Notes: generated from the sequence alone by a model not told the origin. DNA of 64,000 nt from Sphingobacterium sp. ML3W (GCF_029542085.1 NZ_CP107036.1:4774001-4838000), one strand, 5' to 3'. Shown: positions 34,111-43,439, counted from the first letter of the stretch. Made by a program: numbers and translations.

Positions 34111-35055
34111 ATGATCAATTTAACTTTATGGTTAAGGCAGGGGCAGCAAGTCATTCCGGGGATATTTTCACTTCGGACATCGCTGCGTTATGCTTTTTTG
34201 CTGGGAGTATCCTGTTATCTTTTTTTAATTATTTTTCAACCTTTTGGAACTTACAATTTCGAAGATTCTAGCAAGTACCTACTATTAGCCGGCTATGGAG
34301 GTATTTTCGCTTTTTCTTACCTATTAATTTCTGCCTTCCTGTCCAATGGGAAGGAATGGACGGTAAGAAAAGAATACCTACGTATGCTGTTGGTGTATAT
34401 ATCAGCTTCAATGTTGAATTTTTTATACAATAGTAGTATTGTTAGTCAGGTACCCATGCAATGGATTAACTTGCTATATATGGGGCTTTATACCCTATCA
34501 CTCTATGTGCCAATTGGGCTGATCTATTTTTTAACAATCACATATACGAATAGGGCTAAAACGACTGTGCCCGTCGCGAACTCAGCTTCTCTGAAATCAG
34601 CACCTTCGGTTTCGGTACAGGCGAGCTTATCTGAACAATCCAACAACATCTCCCAAAATCCCACTTCTCCGAGACCGAAGTGTTTAACGGATCAGTTTAC
34701 TGTTATTTCCGAATATAATACTATTGTTAGTCTTCCTAATGGGAGTCAAAGGATAGATTTTGGGAGGCAAGATTTTATATTTGCCAAATCCATGGATAAT
34801 TATTGCATAGTCTATTTTTACGAAGGTAAAAAGGTGAAAAAGGAGATCGTGCGTATTACGCTAGGGAAGCTAGCCGAGCTGCTGACGGGTGCAAACATCC
34901 ACCGCTGCCATAGATCATATCTGGTTAACCTTGATAAGGTACTGAGCAAAGAGGGCAATGCGCAAGGATTTGTATTGCGTTTCGGAGATATGGACGAGTA
35001 TGCTTTGGTATCCCGTTCGATGCTTCATTCGGTAAAATCCTACTTACTGAACTAA
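34111..35055 (+). CDS. Membrane-anchored LytTR transcription regulator
   Basis: 314 residues. Four hydrophobic helices (about 23-155) are followed by a Ser/Asn-rich linker (160-200) and a C-terminal LytTR DNA-binding domain (about 215-314) with FIFAKSMDNYCIVYF and IHRCHRSYLVNLDKV, the family's recognition region. There is no receiver domain, so the signal is probably sensed by the membrane part. The ATG at 34111 is preferred to a TTG four codons upstream. Divergent from the acyltransferase/kinase operon and possibly its regulator, as inference from position. Confidence 0.9.
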   Translation: MINLTLWLRQGQQVIPGIFSLRTSLRYAFLLGVSCYLFLIIFQPFGTYNFEDSSKYLLLAGYGGIFAFSYLLISAFLSNGKEWTVRKEYLRMLLVYISASMLNFLYNSSIVSQVPMQWINLLYMGLYTLSLYVPIGLIYFLTITYTNRAKTTVPVANSASLKSAPSVSVQASLSEQSNNISQNPTSPRPKCLTDQFTVISEYNTIVSLPNGSQRIDFGRQDFIFAKSMDNYCIVYFYEGKKVKKEIVRITLGKLAELLTGANIHRCHRSYLVNLDKVLSKEGNAQGFVLRFGDMDEYALVSRSMLHSVKSYLLN

Positions 35056-35120
35056 TCTTGTTTAATTAATTCTAAGGTGCTGTTTACCATCCGTCCCTAA
35101 TCTTTGCCATTCGCCACTTA

Positions 35121-35154
35121 TTTTTGTCTGTTGTTGAACTGAAATTTAGTTTTG
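35121..35154 (+). promoter_or_regulatory. Promoter of the CPBP gene (TTTTTG, 20-base spacer, TAGTTTTG)
   Basis: TTG at 35124-35126 and TAGTTTTG at 35147-35154 separated by 20 bases; it places the start codon at the ATG of 35167 rather than at in-frame codons further upstream. Confidence 0.7.
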
Positions 35155-35166
35155 TCCCAAAAAGTT

Positions 35167-35949
35167 ATGAATCGTACAAATTTCAATTTATTTGTTTTGT
35201 TTTTGTTTTTCGGAATCTATTTTGTTTTGGATCAATTATTCTTTGCAAAAGTTCAGACCAAAATGACCACCCTCCTTCACAACAGAACCTTGGGTCATAT
35301 GTCAACCTATGCACTTAGCTTACCCCCCCTGCTCATAGGAGCGTTTTTACTTCGCCCAAAAGATCAGGATACCATGGTTTCTAAATTTGGTTTAAATGGA
35401 TCATTCCTATTGGGGCTATCTATCAGCGGGTTGGAAACACTCCCGATGTTTATCGGGTATGCATTTAAGTTTTCTTTAATCGAGCAGCCCGAATTCAATT
35501 CTTTGATGATTAATACCCTCTCTGCGGGATTGTTTGAAGAGCTTATCTTTAGGGCTTACTTTTTTGGTCTAGTTTATCGGTACACTCGCTTGGGTTTTAT
35601 TCCTGCTATTCTGTCAACTTCGTTCGTATTTGCCTTATTGCATCTATATCAAAGTCAAGATCCGATGGAATTGGCGCTCATTTTTACGACAACATTTTTA
35701 GGATCGGTATTGTTTGCCTGGTTGTATACCGAGTGGAAGTTTAATCTCTGGGTTCCGATTGCTTTACATATCTTGATGAATCTGGCTTGGATGCTCTTTG
35801 ATGTCGATGATAACGCCGCAGGGAACTGGTACGCGAATATCTTCCGCTTTTTGACGATTGCGATTGTTATTACATACACAGTAATTAGGGCAAAAAGAGT
35901 GTATGGCGGTCTTCAGGTAAATCGAAAGACACTTTGGCGAAAATGCTAG
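35167..35949 (+). CDS. CPBP family intramembrane metalloprotease
   Basis: 260 residues with about seven membrane helices. The Abi/CPBP motif FEELIFRAY carries the double Glu and Arg, VFALLHLYQ the first His of motif 2, and IALHILMNLAWML the last His/Asn motif. CPBP proteins are inner-membrane proteases or chaperone-like proteins, with roles from bacteriocin immunity to prenyl-protein processing. Nothing nearby identifies a substrate; no bacteriocin gene is visible. Confidence 0.92.
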   Translation: MNRTNFNLFVLFLFFGIYFVLDQLFFAKVQTKMTTLLHNRTLGHMSTYALSLPPLLIGAFLLRPKDQDTMVSKFGLNGSFLLGLSISGLETLPMFIGYAFKFSLIEQPEFNSLMINTLSAGLFEELIFRAYFFGLVYRYTRLGFIPAILSTSFVFALLHLYQSQDPMELALIFTTTFLGSVLFAWLYTEWKFNLWVPIALHILMNLAWMLFDVDDNAAGNWYANIFRFLTIAIVITYTVIRAKRVYGGLQVNRKTLWRKC

Positions 35950-35960
35950 ATTTATTGTGG

Positions 35961-36047
35961 ATGAAAAAGACCATAATTACGATAGCCGCTACTCAAATAG
36001 CGATGAATTTAGCTTGTTGGCTTTTTGATATTTATATTGGGAGGTAA
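35961..36047 (+). other. 28-codon frame resembling the end of the CPBP gene
   Basis: Reads MKKTIITIAATQIAMNLACW and then LFDIYIGR before a stop. The core MNLACWLFD echoes MNLAWMLFD near the C-terminus of the CPBP protein just upstream. It could be a remnant of a partial tandem duplication or a small membrane peptide. Confidence 0.3.
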
Positions 36048-36101
36048 GAACCCCTGAATACCAGTATTTTTTTTGGCACAGGAATCGCTATCTTCACCCT
36101 T

Positions 36102-37232
36102 ATGAAAAGACTGCTATTTTTACTCCTGTGTATACTAGTCGGTGGGACTATTTCCATGGGAATCTCAGGCTGTGGTGACGGAGCGAAAAAGACGGATACC
36201 CAAAAGGGAGATTCTACTCAGGTGGATTCGGTTACGGTCAAGAATACTGCCGTAACGGAGAAATTTCCTCCATTGCCGATCAACTATGATCAGACAAAGG
36301 TATTGAAAAACCTCTATGTGATTGACCGTGCTGGTGTGGTGTTGCGTCAGGGGGCGGACGAAAGTGCTCCGACACTTGGAAAGTATCCTTATGGTACAAA
36401 ACTGGATGTAATCGGTGAGGAAGGAGAGTGGATTGCTGTGATGGATCGTGTTCAACGGGATTATAAAGGGGCTAACGGTGAAGCTAATGATGTAACACGA
36501 TGGGAAAAAGTATATGTGGCCAAATCTAAATTGGGCAAGCAGGATAAAATCACAATATCGCCCAAGGATTTAAATATCATTGTCTCACAGACGGTGAACG
36601 GAAAAGAAAGCTATTACGAAAAAGGGCATCCATTGGATAAATATCTTCTTGTGGAATTAATAGATGAACAGACTTTTTTAGCGGCCCGAAATACGGCAAA
36701 AAATTATATGATCAAGGATACACTGTCCTATACTAAAAACGGCAAGATCCTGGAGTTGCCGCTAGAAAATGGGAAAAAGCTGACTTTTACAGATAAAGAT
36801 ATTGACAATGAGTTGGAATCTATGTATTCGTACATGGGGCATTACGATTTCCTGAATGCCTTTGCTGTTGCGGGAAACTATTGGGAAAGTGCTGATGTAC
36901 GCCTTTTTGACCGAAAGGACGGTCATCTTATCGTGGAATGTGGTGATTATCCATTCTTTTCTGCTGACAAAAAATACTTGATGGCTTTCCATGCTGATCC
37001 CTATGAATCGACAGGTGACCTGCAACTCTTCCACGTGAAACAAGGGAAAGTAATACCGATGATTTCGGTAAGTTTTAAAGAATGGATGCCGACGTGGAAA
37101 GAGGAACTGCTATTTTGGGGTAAAGATGGACATATATATACCGCGGCAAACCATATAAATGGTTATTGGGGAGAAGAAGGTGCCCTGAGTGAAAGGTCTC
37201 AATTTATCAGAATTAAGCTGCTTGAACATTAA
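36102..37232 (+). CDS. SH3-domain lipoprotein
   Basis: 376 residues. The lipobox GISGC gives lipidated Cys24, followed by a Lys/Thr/Asp-rich linker. A bacterial SH3-like domain lies at about 65-120 (VLRQGADESAPTLGKYPYGTKLDVIGEEGEWIAV), a module that usually binds peptidoglycan stem peptides. The remaining 250 residues (ESMYSYMGHYDFLNAF, WKEELLFWGKDGHIY) match nothing I recognise; the pattern suggests a soluble beta-propeller-like or mixed fold. Probably anchored in the outer or inner membrane. Confidence 0.85.
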   Translation: MKRLLFLLLCILVGGTISMGISGCGDGAKKTDTQKGDSTQVDSVTVKNTAVTEKFPPLPINYDQTKVLKNLYVIDRAGVVLRQGADESAPTLGKYPYGTKLDVIGEEGEWIAVMDRVQRDYKGANGEANDVTRWEKVYVAKSKLGKQDKITISPKDLNIIVSQTVNGKESYYEKGHPLDKYLLVELIDEQTFLAARNTAKNYMIKDTLSYTKNGKILELPLENGKKLTFTDKDIDNELESMYSYMGHYDFLNAFAVAGNYWESADVRLFDRKDGHLIVECGDYPFFSADKKYLMAFHADPYESTGDLQLFHVKQGKVIPMISVSFKEWMPTWKEELLFWGKDGHIYTAANHINGYWGEEGALSERSQFIRIKLLEH

Positions 37233-37363
37233 AATAAGGTCATTTTCCGAATTAATTTGATGGTATAAAGCTGTGTTGGAACTATTTTCTGTTTTAAGTA
37301 AAACTATTCCAGAGCGCGCCTGTTGTATTCCATAAAATAGATTATAGTTTGTAATTTAGCTGG

Positions 37364-37840
37364 ATGAAACTAAAAATACTATCGTTAATTGCCGCACTAT
37401 GTTGTTCATTTTCGCTAGTAAAGGCTCAGAAGAAGCCTTTACAAGAGCATAATAGATGGATCTGGGGCCCTTCTGTGGGGTATCAATATCAGAGCGGAAA
37501 TTTCCTAAAAGTTTCAGGCTGGGGCCTATTTGCGCCAAACGACTTTCAGTATATGAAAATAGATGCTGGTGCCAATTTTAGCTGGATGGAAAACAAAACG
37601 ACGGTAATTCCGGAAGTAGGGTTTACTTATTACCTGAATGACTTTGTCCTTTTCCCATTTGTCAAAGCTGAATTGACACCATATACCATTACTCCTAAAG
37701 TTGGAGCAAGTTTATTTTCAATTGTCGACTTGGGTATAGGCTATGGCTTTGATTACAACACAAAGAAAAATTTCAAGCCAATAGATGGTTTCACGGTATC
37801 TGTAGGTGTGAATATACCATTGAATTTTCATCTTTATTAA
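37364..37840 (+). CDS. Exported small barrel-like protein, copy 1
   Basis: 158 residues with a signal peptide (1-21, ending LVKAQ). The mature part alternates polar and hydrophobic residues like short beta-strands and includes GPSVGYQYQSG, VIPEVGFTYYLNDFVLFPFVKAELTPYTITPKVGASL and a final GFTVSVGVNIPLNFHL. The next gene encodes a close paralogue with the same order of motifs. Probably a small outer-membrane barrel or periplasmic beta protein; function unknown. Confidence 0.8.
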   Translation: MKLKILSLIAALCCSFSLVKAQKKPLQEHNRWIWGPSVGYQYQSGNFLKVSGWGLFAPNDFQYMKIDAGANFSWMENKTTVIPEVGFTYYLNDFVLFPFVKAELTPYTITPKVGASLFSIVDLGIGYGFDYNTKKNFKPIDGFTVSVGVNIPLNFHLY

Positions 37841-37850
37841 ATGATGGGTT

Positions 37851-38315
37851 ATGCAAAATAGAAATATACTTTGGGTAAGTTGTATGGTTATTTTGCTCGC
37901 TTTTGGAAAAAAGGCAGCAGCACAAGACCATTTGATCGGTCCGACCCTGAGCTATCAGTTCCAAAAAGGGAGTATTATCAAAACTGGAGCTTATTTTGCA
38001 TTTCCATTTATAGGTGATAATATCTTGCGGGCAGATGCCACGGCCAACTTCACCTGGACACAAAAGAAATTTGCGGTTGTTCCAGAAGCGGCGTTCACAT
38101 ATTATCCGCAAAGTTATGTACTGACCCCATTTGTGCGCGCAGAAGTGACGCCTTATACTTTCACCCCTAAAGTCGGAGCTAGTCTGGCGACACTTTTGGA
38201 TATTGATTTTGGATATGGTTTTTCCATCAAAGAAAAAAAAGATTATCGGCCAATGAAGGGATTTACCGTGTCCCTGAGATTCAGTATTCCACTGAACTAT
38301 AGGCTCAATATGTAA
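37851..38315 (+). CDS. Exported small barrel-like protein, copy 2
   Basis: 154 residues, signal peptide ending AAAQ. It aligns by eye along its whole length with the preceding protein (GPTLSYQFQKG, VVPEAAFTYYPQSYVLTPFVRAEVTPYTFTPKVGASL, GFTVSLRFSIPLNYRL), so the two genes arose by tandem duplication. The start is 10 bases after the first stop, implying co-translation. Function unknown. Confidence 0.8.
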   Translation: MQNRNILWVSCMVILLAFGKKAAAQDHLIGPTLSYQFQKGSIIKTGAYFAFPFIGDNILRADATANFTWTQKKFAVVPEAAFTYYPQSYVLTPFVRAEVTPYTFTPKVGASLATLLDIDFGYGFSIKEKKDYRPMKGFTVSLRFSIPLNYRLNM

Positions 38316-38433
38316 CCTCCTCCACTGTATCCTTCTTTCCTAGCCGCCGGGTGCTTGCTTGATAACTTCAGTCCGGATCCTTGTATGTGATTTAATAGCT
38401 TCACAAATAGTAATTCGTGCGCTCAATCCTAGG

Positions 38434-39183
38434 TTATTTATCTAGCCAATTTTTGAAAGCAGAGACTTTCTCCCTCGAAACGATCAGTTCGTCAGATTCG
38501 TAATGCTTGAGGTATATTTTTAATCTCGCATTGGAGTGTACAGCGATGCTTTTGATGGCATCAAATTGCACAATAGCACTTCGGTTGATCCGAAAGAAAT
38601 CTTTGGGCGATAATTGTGGGGTTAAGGCATCCAGTGTTTGGTCTAACAGGTAATTTCCATTTTCATTAGTATGTAAATAGGTGCCTTTGTTCTCGCTGTA
38701 AATGCACTCGATCTGTTGGGTGGTCACAACCTTGAGGCTCTGGCCAATCCTGATGGTAAAACGCTCCTTAAATGTTTGGGTGGTGTTTTTAAATAATGCC
38801 TCAAAAGTTGCTAGATCAAATGGAGAGATTGGGCGCCTAAACTGCAGAAACTTTTCAATTGCAGTTTCCAGTTCTTCATCTTCAATCGGCTTTAACAGGT
38901 AATCAACACTATTTTGTTTAAATGCCCGTAACATATATTCATCATACGCTGTAGTGAAAATGATGGCCGAACTAGGTTTTATCTGTTCGAGGATCTCAAA
39001 CGATATGCCATCAGCAAGTTGAATGTCCATAAAAAGTAGATCGGGTTCGTCATTTGACCTAAACCATTCAATCGATTCTTCTACGGTTTGCAGTGTCGCT
39101 GATACCGTGTAACCGAGCCGTTCCAATTTTCTTCGGAGCAATCTCGCGGAGGGAAGTTCGTCTTCTATGATTAATATCTTCAT
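38434..39183 (-). CDS. LytTR response regulator
   Basis: 249 residues: receiver domain (1-120, D53 in LLFMDIQLADG, T in FTTAYDEYM, K in LLKPIEDEE), a short linker and a LytTR DNA-binding domain (about 145-249, CIYSENKGTYLHT, FFRINRSAIVQFDAIKS). It is the output of the LytS-like kinase encoded upstream in the same operon and probably binds the direct repeats at 43408-43439. The gap to the kinase gene is about 190 bases, longer than others in the operon, so a separate internal promoter is possible. Confidence 0.94.
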   Translation of the reverse strand: MKILIIEDELPSARLLRRKLERLGYTVSATLQTVEESIEWFRSNDEPDLLFMDIQLADGISFEILEQIKPSSAIIFTTAYDEYMLRAFKQNSVDYLLKPIEDEELETAIEKFLQFRRPISPFDLATFEALFKNTTQTFKERFTIRIGQSLKVVTTQQIECIYSENKGTYLHTNENGNYLLDQTLDALTPQLSPKDFFRINRSAIVQFDAIKSIAVHSNARLKIYLKHYESDELIVSREKVSAFKNWLDK

Positions 39184-39376
39184 TGTATATCTTCGTTCTC
39201 ATTGATCATCTGATCCCTGAGTGGTTTATTTATTTAGCTTTGCGGTCATACCTGCCCGCTTATTACATTTAATTGCTACTGGTATTTGGTTCATTATATT
39301 TAATGGCCTCCTAGACCAGACTGATCTTGATCGTCAAATGCTATTAGCATTGACTTATGTTTGAATTAGCTGATTT

Positions 39377-40444
39377 TCATGCTACTATTTCGGCAATAAT
39401 TGGCAGCCCCACAGAAAACAGATCAGCGCTCCCCTGAATGTAAACTGGTCGATCGGATAGTAGTGCATAACGCTCCTGGATATTTTTCAAACCAATTCCA
39501 GCGTTGCTGTTGAGCCCTTTCTTTTTCTGTAGATTGTTCTCAACATATAAATAATCGTTTTTACGATAAATCTTCAAGATCAGTGGGCTCTTTAACGAAA
39601 TAACATTGTGCTTGACTACATTTTCAATGAGCAATTGAAGAGAAAGCGGTAAAATAAAACCACTGATCTCGTCTTCATGAATATGTAGATCAATCTGGAT
39701 ACCTGCTTCAAACCGTAGGCTCAGAAGATTCAAATAGGCTTTTGAAAATGTGAGCTCTTCCTGTAAGGAAACAAGACTCTTGTTTTTGTGTTCAAGCACA
39801 TAGCGGTATATCCTTGACAGGTCTGTTGTAAATAGGCTAGCCTTTTTGGGATCCTCTTCAATCAACCCGTTCAGCACATTTAAGCTGTTGAATAGAAAGT
39901 GTGGATCCAATTGGTTTTTTAAAGATTCGAATTGGGCAGTTATCTGTTGTTTTTCCTGCTCAGACTCTTTAATCTGATAGTCCTTGAATCTTTTGTAGAA
40001 ATAAAATCCAAAGAAAATCATTGAAATACACCAGGAGATAATCGCAAGCTGAAAGTAGTAAGCAAGACGCTGTTGATTAATGAAATGATTGAAGCGCTGG
40101 AGAAAACCTTTTGAACCGGTCGGGGTAAACAGGCCGGAAAAAAAGGCATTGACAATAAAAACAACTAGTATGGTCAAGATGAAACTGATACTATAAAAAG
40201 CAATCATTTTTTTTCCAAACTCTTTACTGCTTGGGTATTTGTCCGAGACCCATTTTGATAAATAGCCATGCCCTAGGAAAAGAAAAAATCCATACAATAA
40301 ACCTCTAACCATATTAGGGTGCAGGATAATGGATAACAAAGGGATATCTTTATGATCGAGCTTGGCTACAACTAAAAAGTAGATGGAGACAACCACACTT
40401 GCTAATATGGCCTGAATAATGGCTTTAAATGGAAATCTCTTCAC
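39377..40444 (-). CDS. LytS-like sensor histidine kinase
   Basis: 355 residues. Four membrane helices (about 10-155) lead through a short coiled-coil to a His_kinase domain (PF06580) with the phospho-His in NQLDPHFLFNSLNVLNGL, then a divergent HATPase region (LLIENVVKHN, GIGLKNIQERY). There is no extracellular domain, so sensing likely occurs in the membrane or through the partner TonB/TPR proteins. It starts 7 bases after the TPR gene stop. Confidence 0.94.
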   Translation of the reverse strand: MKRFPFKAIIQAILASVVVSIYFLVVAKLDHKDIPLLSIILHPNMVRGLLYGFFLFLGHGYLSKWVSDKYPSSKEFGKKMIAFYSISFILTILVVFIVNAFFSGLFTPTGSKGFLQRFNHFINQQRLAYYFQLAIISWCISMIFFGFYFYKRFKDYQIKESEQEKQQITAQFESLKNQLDPHFLFNSLNVLNGLIEEDPKKASLFTTDLSRIYRYVLEHKNKSLVSLQEELTFSKAYLNLLSLRFEAGIQIDLHIHEDEISGFILPLSLQLLIENVVKHNVISLKSPLILKIYRKNDYLYVENNLQKKKGLNSNAGIGLKNIQERYALLSDRPVYIQGSADLFSVGLPIIAEIVA

Positions 40445-40451
40445 AGCAATA

Positions 40452-41066
40452 TTATTTGCATTCCTTCAGTATTTGCTCTGCCCGATCTTTGCCCCAAGAA
40501 GGTGTAAAGGGAGCGGTCGGCTTTTCTTCATTGAATAAAGATAGTGCTTTCCTGACATCCTCACACTCTTTACTGGTCTCCTGATTGAAATATTTTTTGG
40601 CGTTTATCTGGAATTCAGCTAGCCCCAACGCCGCTCGTGGATTACTAGGCGTTATTGCCAATGCTTTTTTATACAAACCAATAATGATCGGTGATAGCTC
40701 CTTGGCTTTTGTCATGGGATCGGTGACCATGAATGCGGTTTTATTCATTGCCCGCAAAACAAGCCATTCTGAGTTATTGTCCTGCGTACTGTTATTCAGG
40801 ATGTCTTCGGCAGATTGTATATATTTTGTCTGGGCTTCCTTATCCTTCTCCCTAAAGGAAGCTGTCGTCAGGATCATTGCTTGATAATAGGCCGGAATCC
40901 AATTGCCCTTTTCGGCTTGGCTGATTCGTTCCAGTAGTGCAGATGCTTTCTGTATCTCTCCAGACTGCCACAAACTCATGGCTTGCCCCATACTTTTTTC
41001 ATAATTGCTTTGTGCAAATGTGCTGCTGCTTATGAAGCAGATAATGGCGATAATAATTGATTTCAT
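40452..41066 (-). CDS. Exported TPR-like protein
   Basis: 204 residues from the ATG at 41066, which gives a signal peptide (1-19, ending TFAQ); a longer frame to 41186 lacks one. The mature part is helical with TPR-like spacing (AMSLWQSGEIQKASALLERI, YKKALAITPSNPRAALGLAEFQ). It lies between the TonB receptor and the LytS-like kinase, so it may relay transporter state across the periplasm. That role is inference from gene order. Confidence 0.85.
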   Translation of the reverse strand: MKSIIIAIICFISSSTFAQSNYEKSMGQAMSLWQSGEIQKASALLERISQAEKGNWIPAYYQAMILTTASFREKDKEAQTKYIQSAEDILNNSTQDNNSEWLVLRAMNKTAFMVTDPMTKAKELSPIIIGLYKKALAITPSNPRAALGLAEFQINAKKYFNQETSKECEDVRKALSLFNEEKPTAPFTPSWGKDRAEQILKECK

Positions 41067-41203
41067 GATCTTTCGTTTTGTAGTTAACATTTTTGATTCT
41101 TCGATAGTTGGTTCATGTCTTTTTGAACTCCCGTGAAATTGCCAATAGTTGCTTGCAAAGGGGAATAATTTTGGATGAACCGACATATTTTGATGATGAA
41201 TTG

Positions 41204-43351
41204 TTATAGATTGTCTAGTTGATTGTCTTTCTCATTTTTACTTATTGTCCAGAAATAACCTAAAAAAACAAAGCGTTTAGCTGTTGGTACAATTGCTCTA
41301 CGCTCATAAGTGCCCTGTGTATTAGACTGGTCTGCATATTGATAACCATAGATCGGTGAAGCTCCAAGCACATTACTGACAGAGAAATGGATAATTTTTT
41401 GCTGACTGTGGAGGAATGACCAACTCATGGATAGATTATTATATCCTTTGGTGCGGCCATTCATAAAGGTGGTCTGGTTCGGGTCATTGTAATTTCTTCC
41501 TGAGACAATCGAATTTGTCAAACTGAGCTGTGATCGAAGGCCTGCAAGCCAGTATTTTCCAACTATAAAAAGGCTATGCTTATAGACATAAGAGGGAGTA
41601 ACTGTATGGGGATAGTTCGCTTCATTTCTTTTGCTGTCCGTGTATGCGTATGAAATCCAGTATTGTAGATTCTTTACGCTACTGGTATTTTTGTAAAATA
41701 CATCAAAACCTTTGACCTTGCCGTTGCCATTGTTGTCATATTGACTGTCGTACCTTGCTGTTTGGCTGTTGTATTTTATCAGGTTATCGTATGTTTTGTG
41801 GTAGGCTTCCAGACGCAAGAGGTGTCCACCCTTCTCGTAAAAGTAATTCGCGATATAATGTCTGGCGGCTAGCCAATCCAGATGAGGATCATATTTTAAT
41901 AGTGTACTTGGGGCTTGTTGATGAAACGTTCCATAGGCCAGCGAGAGCTGAGTATACTTGTTCAAAGCGTAGCCCAAGGAAGCTCTTGGTTCTATTGTTT
42001 TTTTGCTTTGTAAATTGGATGTAGTGCCCCGTAGGCCGATCTTTCCAATAAGGTTAGGTAATAGGCCAAAAATGGTTTCGGTAAACAATGAAGTCATTTT
42101 GCTATGATATCCATAGCTGTAGGCGAGTTCTTGACGATGGTATTCTTCCTTGTAATTGTTGTCAAAATATTCTATTCCCCAAATGCTTTTTATACTGTTT
42201 TTCCAGGTTTTTCTTAGTGTCCCTTTTACATGGAGGCTCTTTTCGTCGTTGGGCAGGTAAATATCACTGTAATGGAGCTTGTCTGTCAGATAGCCTATTC
42301 CAACACCTGAATGGAATGCCCAGCGATTTCCTAGGTCTTGACTATAGGTGATGTTGGCGTAGCTATTGTTGGACTTCTTTTTCAATGGGATAGGCTCTTC
42401 GTAATTGATGTCGGATTGGTAAAGCCCCATATTCTCAAAATTGTACGCCCCATAAATATTTAGAAAACCTTTTTTAAACTGGTGGCGATAGATCAGTTCC
42501 CCGGAAGCGTTTTCATAGGGCTTGGTCCATCTGATATCGGGGGTAATGATTTTTGAATAGGGCTTTAAGTTTGTATAGCTGCTGTTGAATGTCAGTGAGT
42601 TTTTACCCCATTGCAATGTATGTCCTAGACCTAATCCTACCGAGGATAAAGAAATTTCTGTTTTGGGCTGTTCAATAGTGTTTTCTGTACTAAGTGCCAA
42701 AATGCTGGATAAGGCATTACCAAATTCCGCAGAATAACCTCCGGTAGAAAAATTGACGCCTTTAAAGAGCATTGGTGAGAACCGACCCCTGACAGGAACT
42801 TCATTTGGGCTTGCGGTATAGGGCTGTGCTACTCGTATCCCATTGATGTAAGTCTGTGTTTCGGAGGCATCTCCGCCGTGAACCATGAGACGGCCGTTTT
42901 CTCCCGCAACTTGTGCTCCCGGTAATGTTGCCAAAGCGCTAATGATGTTGCCCATGCTTCCTGCTGTCGTGACGATGTCCAAGGGGCTCATCACCGTGTT
43001 TTTGCCTGAGCTGTTGGCTTGAAGGACCCCTGCCTGAATACTGACCTCTTGCAATCGATTCTCACTACCCTGCAATTGAATGATCAAAAGCTCCTTATAT
43101 GGTAATTCAATAGTTTTGCTATACAGTGGACGACCTACAACGGACGCTTTGACTGTCTTGACACCCCGCTCATTGGTTTCAAAAGTAAAATTTCCGAGCG
43201 AGTCTGTTGTGCTCCCATCGTAGGTACCTTCTATATAAACATTGGCTAAATAGATAGGTTTACCATTTTTCTCTACTACCCTGCCTTTGAGAATAGATTG
43301 AGCGAAAATGGTAGTGGTACTTAAAAATAGTATGGTTAATAGCAGCTTCAT
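41204..43351 (-). CDS. TonB-dependent outer-membrane receptor
   Basis: 715 residues from the ATG at 43351, giving a signal peptide ending TIFAQ. A CarboxypepD_reg-like domain (about 20-100, LKGRVVEKNGKPIYLANVYIEGT) precedes a plug domain (about 115-225, SALATLPGAQVAGENGRLMVHGG) and a 22-strand barrel ending in an aromatic (FLGYFWTISK). It lacks the long SusC-specific features and is not followed by SusD, so it is more like a peptide, siderophore or cobalamin type receptor. First gene of the operon with TPR, LytS-like kinase and LytTR regulator. Confidence 0.93.
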   Translation of the reverse strand: MKLLLTILFLSTTTIFAQSILKGRVVEKNGKPIYLANVYIEGTYDGSTTDSLGNFTFETNERGVKTVKASVVGRPLYSKTIELPYKELLIIQLQGSENRLQEVSIQAGVLQANSSGKNTVMSPLDIVTTAGSMGNIISALATLPGAQVAGENGRLMVHGGDASETQTYINGIRVAQPYTASPNEVPVRGRFSPMLFKGVNFSTGGYSAEFGNALSSILALSTENTIEQPKTEISLSSVGLGLGHTLQWGKNSLTFNSSYTNLKPYSKIITPDIRWTKPYENASGELIYRHQFKKGFLNIYGAYNFENMGLYQSDINYEEPIPLKKKSNNSYANITYSQDLGNRWAFHSGVGIGYLTDKLHYSDIYLPNDEKSLHVKGTLRKTWKNSIKSIWGIEYFDNNYKEEYHRQELAYSYGYHSKMTSLFTETIFGLLPNLIGKIGLRGTTSNLQSKKTIEPRASLGYALNKYTQLSLAYGTFHQQAPSTLLKYDPHLDWLAARHYIANYFYEKGGHLLRLEAYHKTYDNLIKYNSQTARYDSQYDNNGNGKVKGFDVFYKNTSSVKNLQYWISYAYTDSKRNEANYPHTVTPSYVYKHSLFIVGKYWLAGLRSQLSLTNSIVSGRNYNDPNQTTFMNGRTKGYNNLSMSWSFLHSQQKIIHFSVSNVLGASPIYGYQYADQSNTQGTYERRAIVPTAKRFVFLGYFWTISKNEKDNQLDNL

Positions 43352-43407
43352 TTTATTGACTTTTATCCAAAAATGGAATGGAGCAGCTGCTTCCACGAAA
43401 AAGAGTG

Positions 43408-43439
43408 GATGAAATGTCAAAATATGATGATGAAATGTC
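43408..43439. repeat. Direct repeats GATGAAATGTC, 21 bp apart
   Basis: Exact 11-mer copies at 43408-43418 and 43429-43439, between the divergent TonB operon and dehydrogenase gene. A 21-base step equals two helix turns, the arrangement typical of LytTR binding sites, and a LytTR regulator is encoded in the adjoining operon. Confidence 0.65.

Noticed and set aside
39337..39351. Palindrome AATGCTATTAGCATT between the kinase and LytTR genes
   Set aside because: Short, AT-rich and without T run; could occur by chance, and no second copy was noticed.
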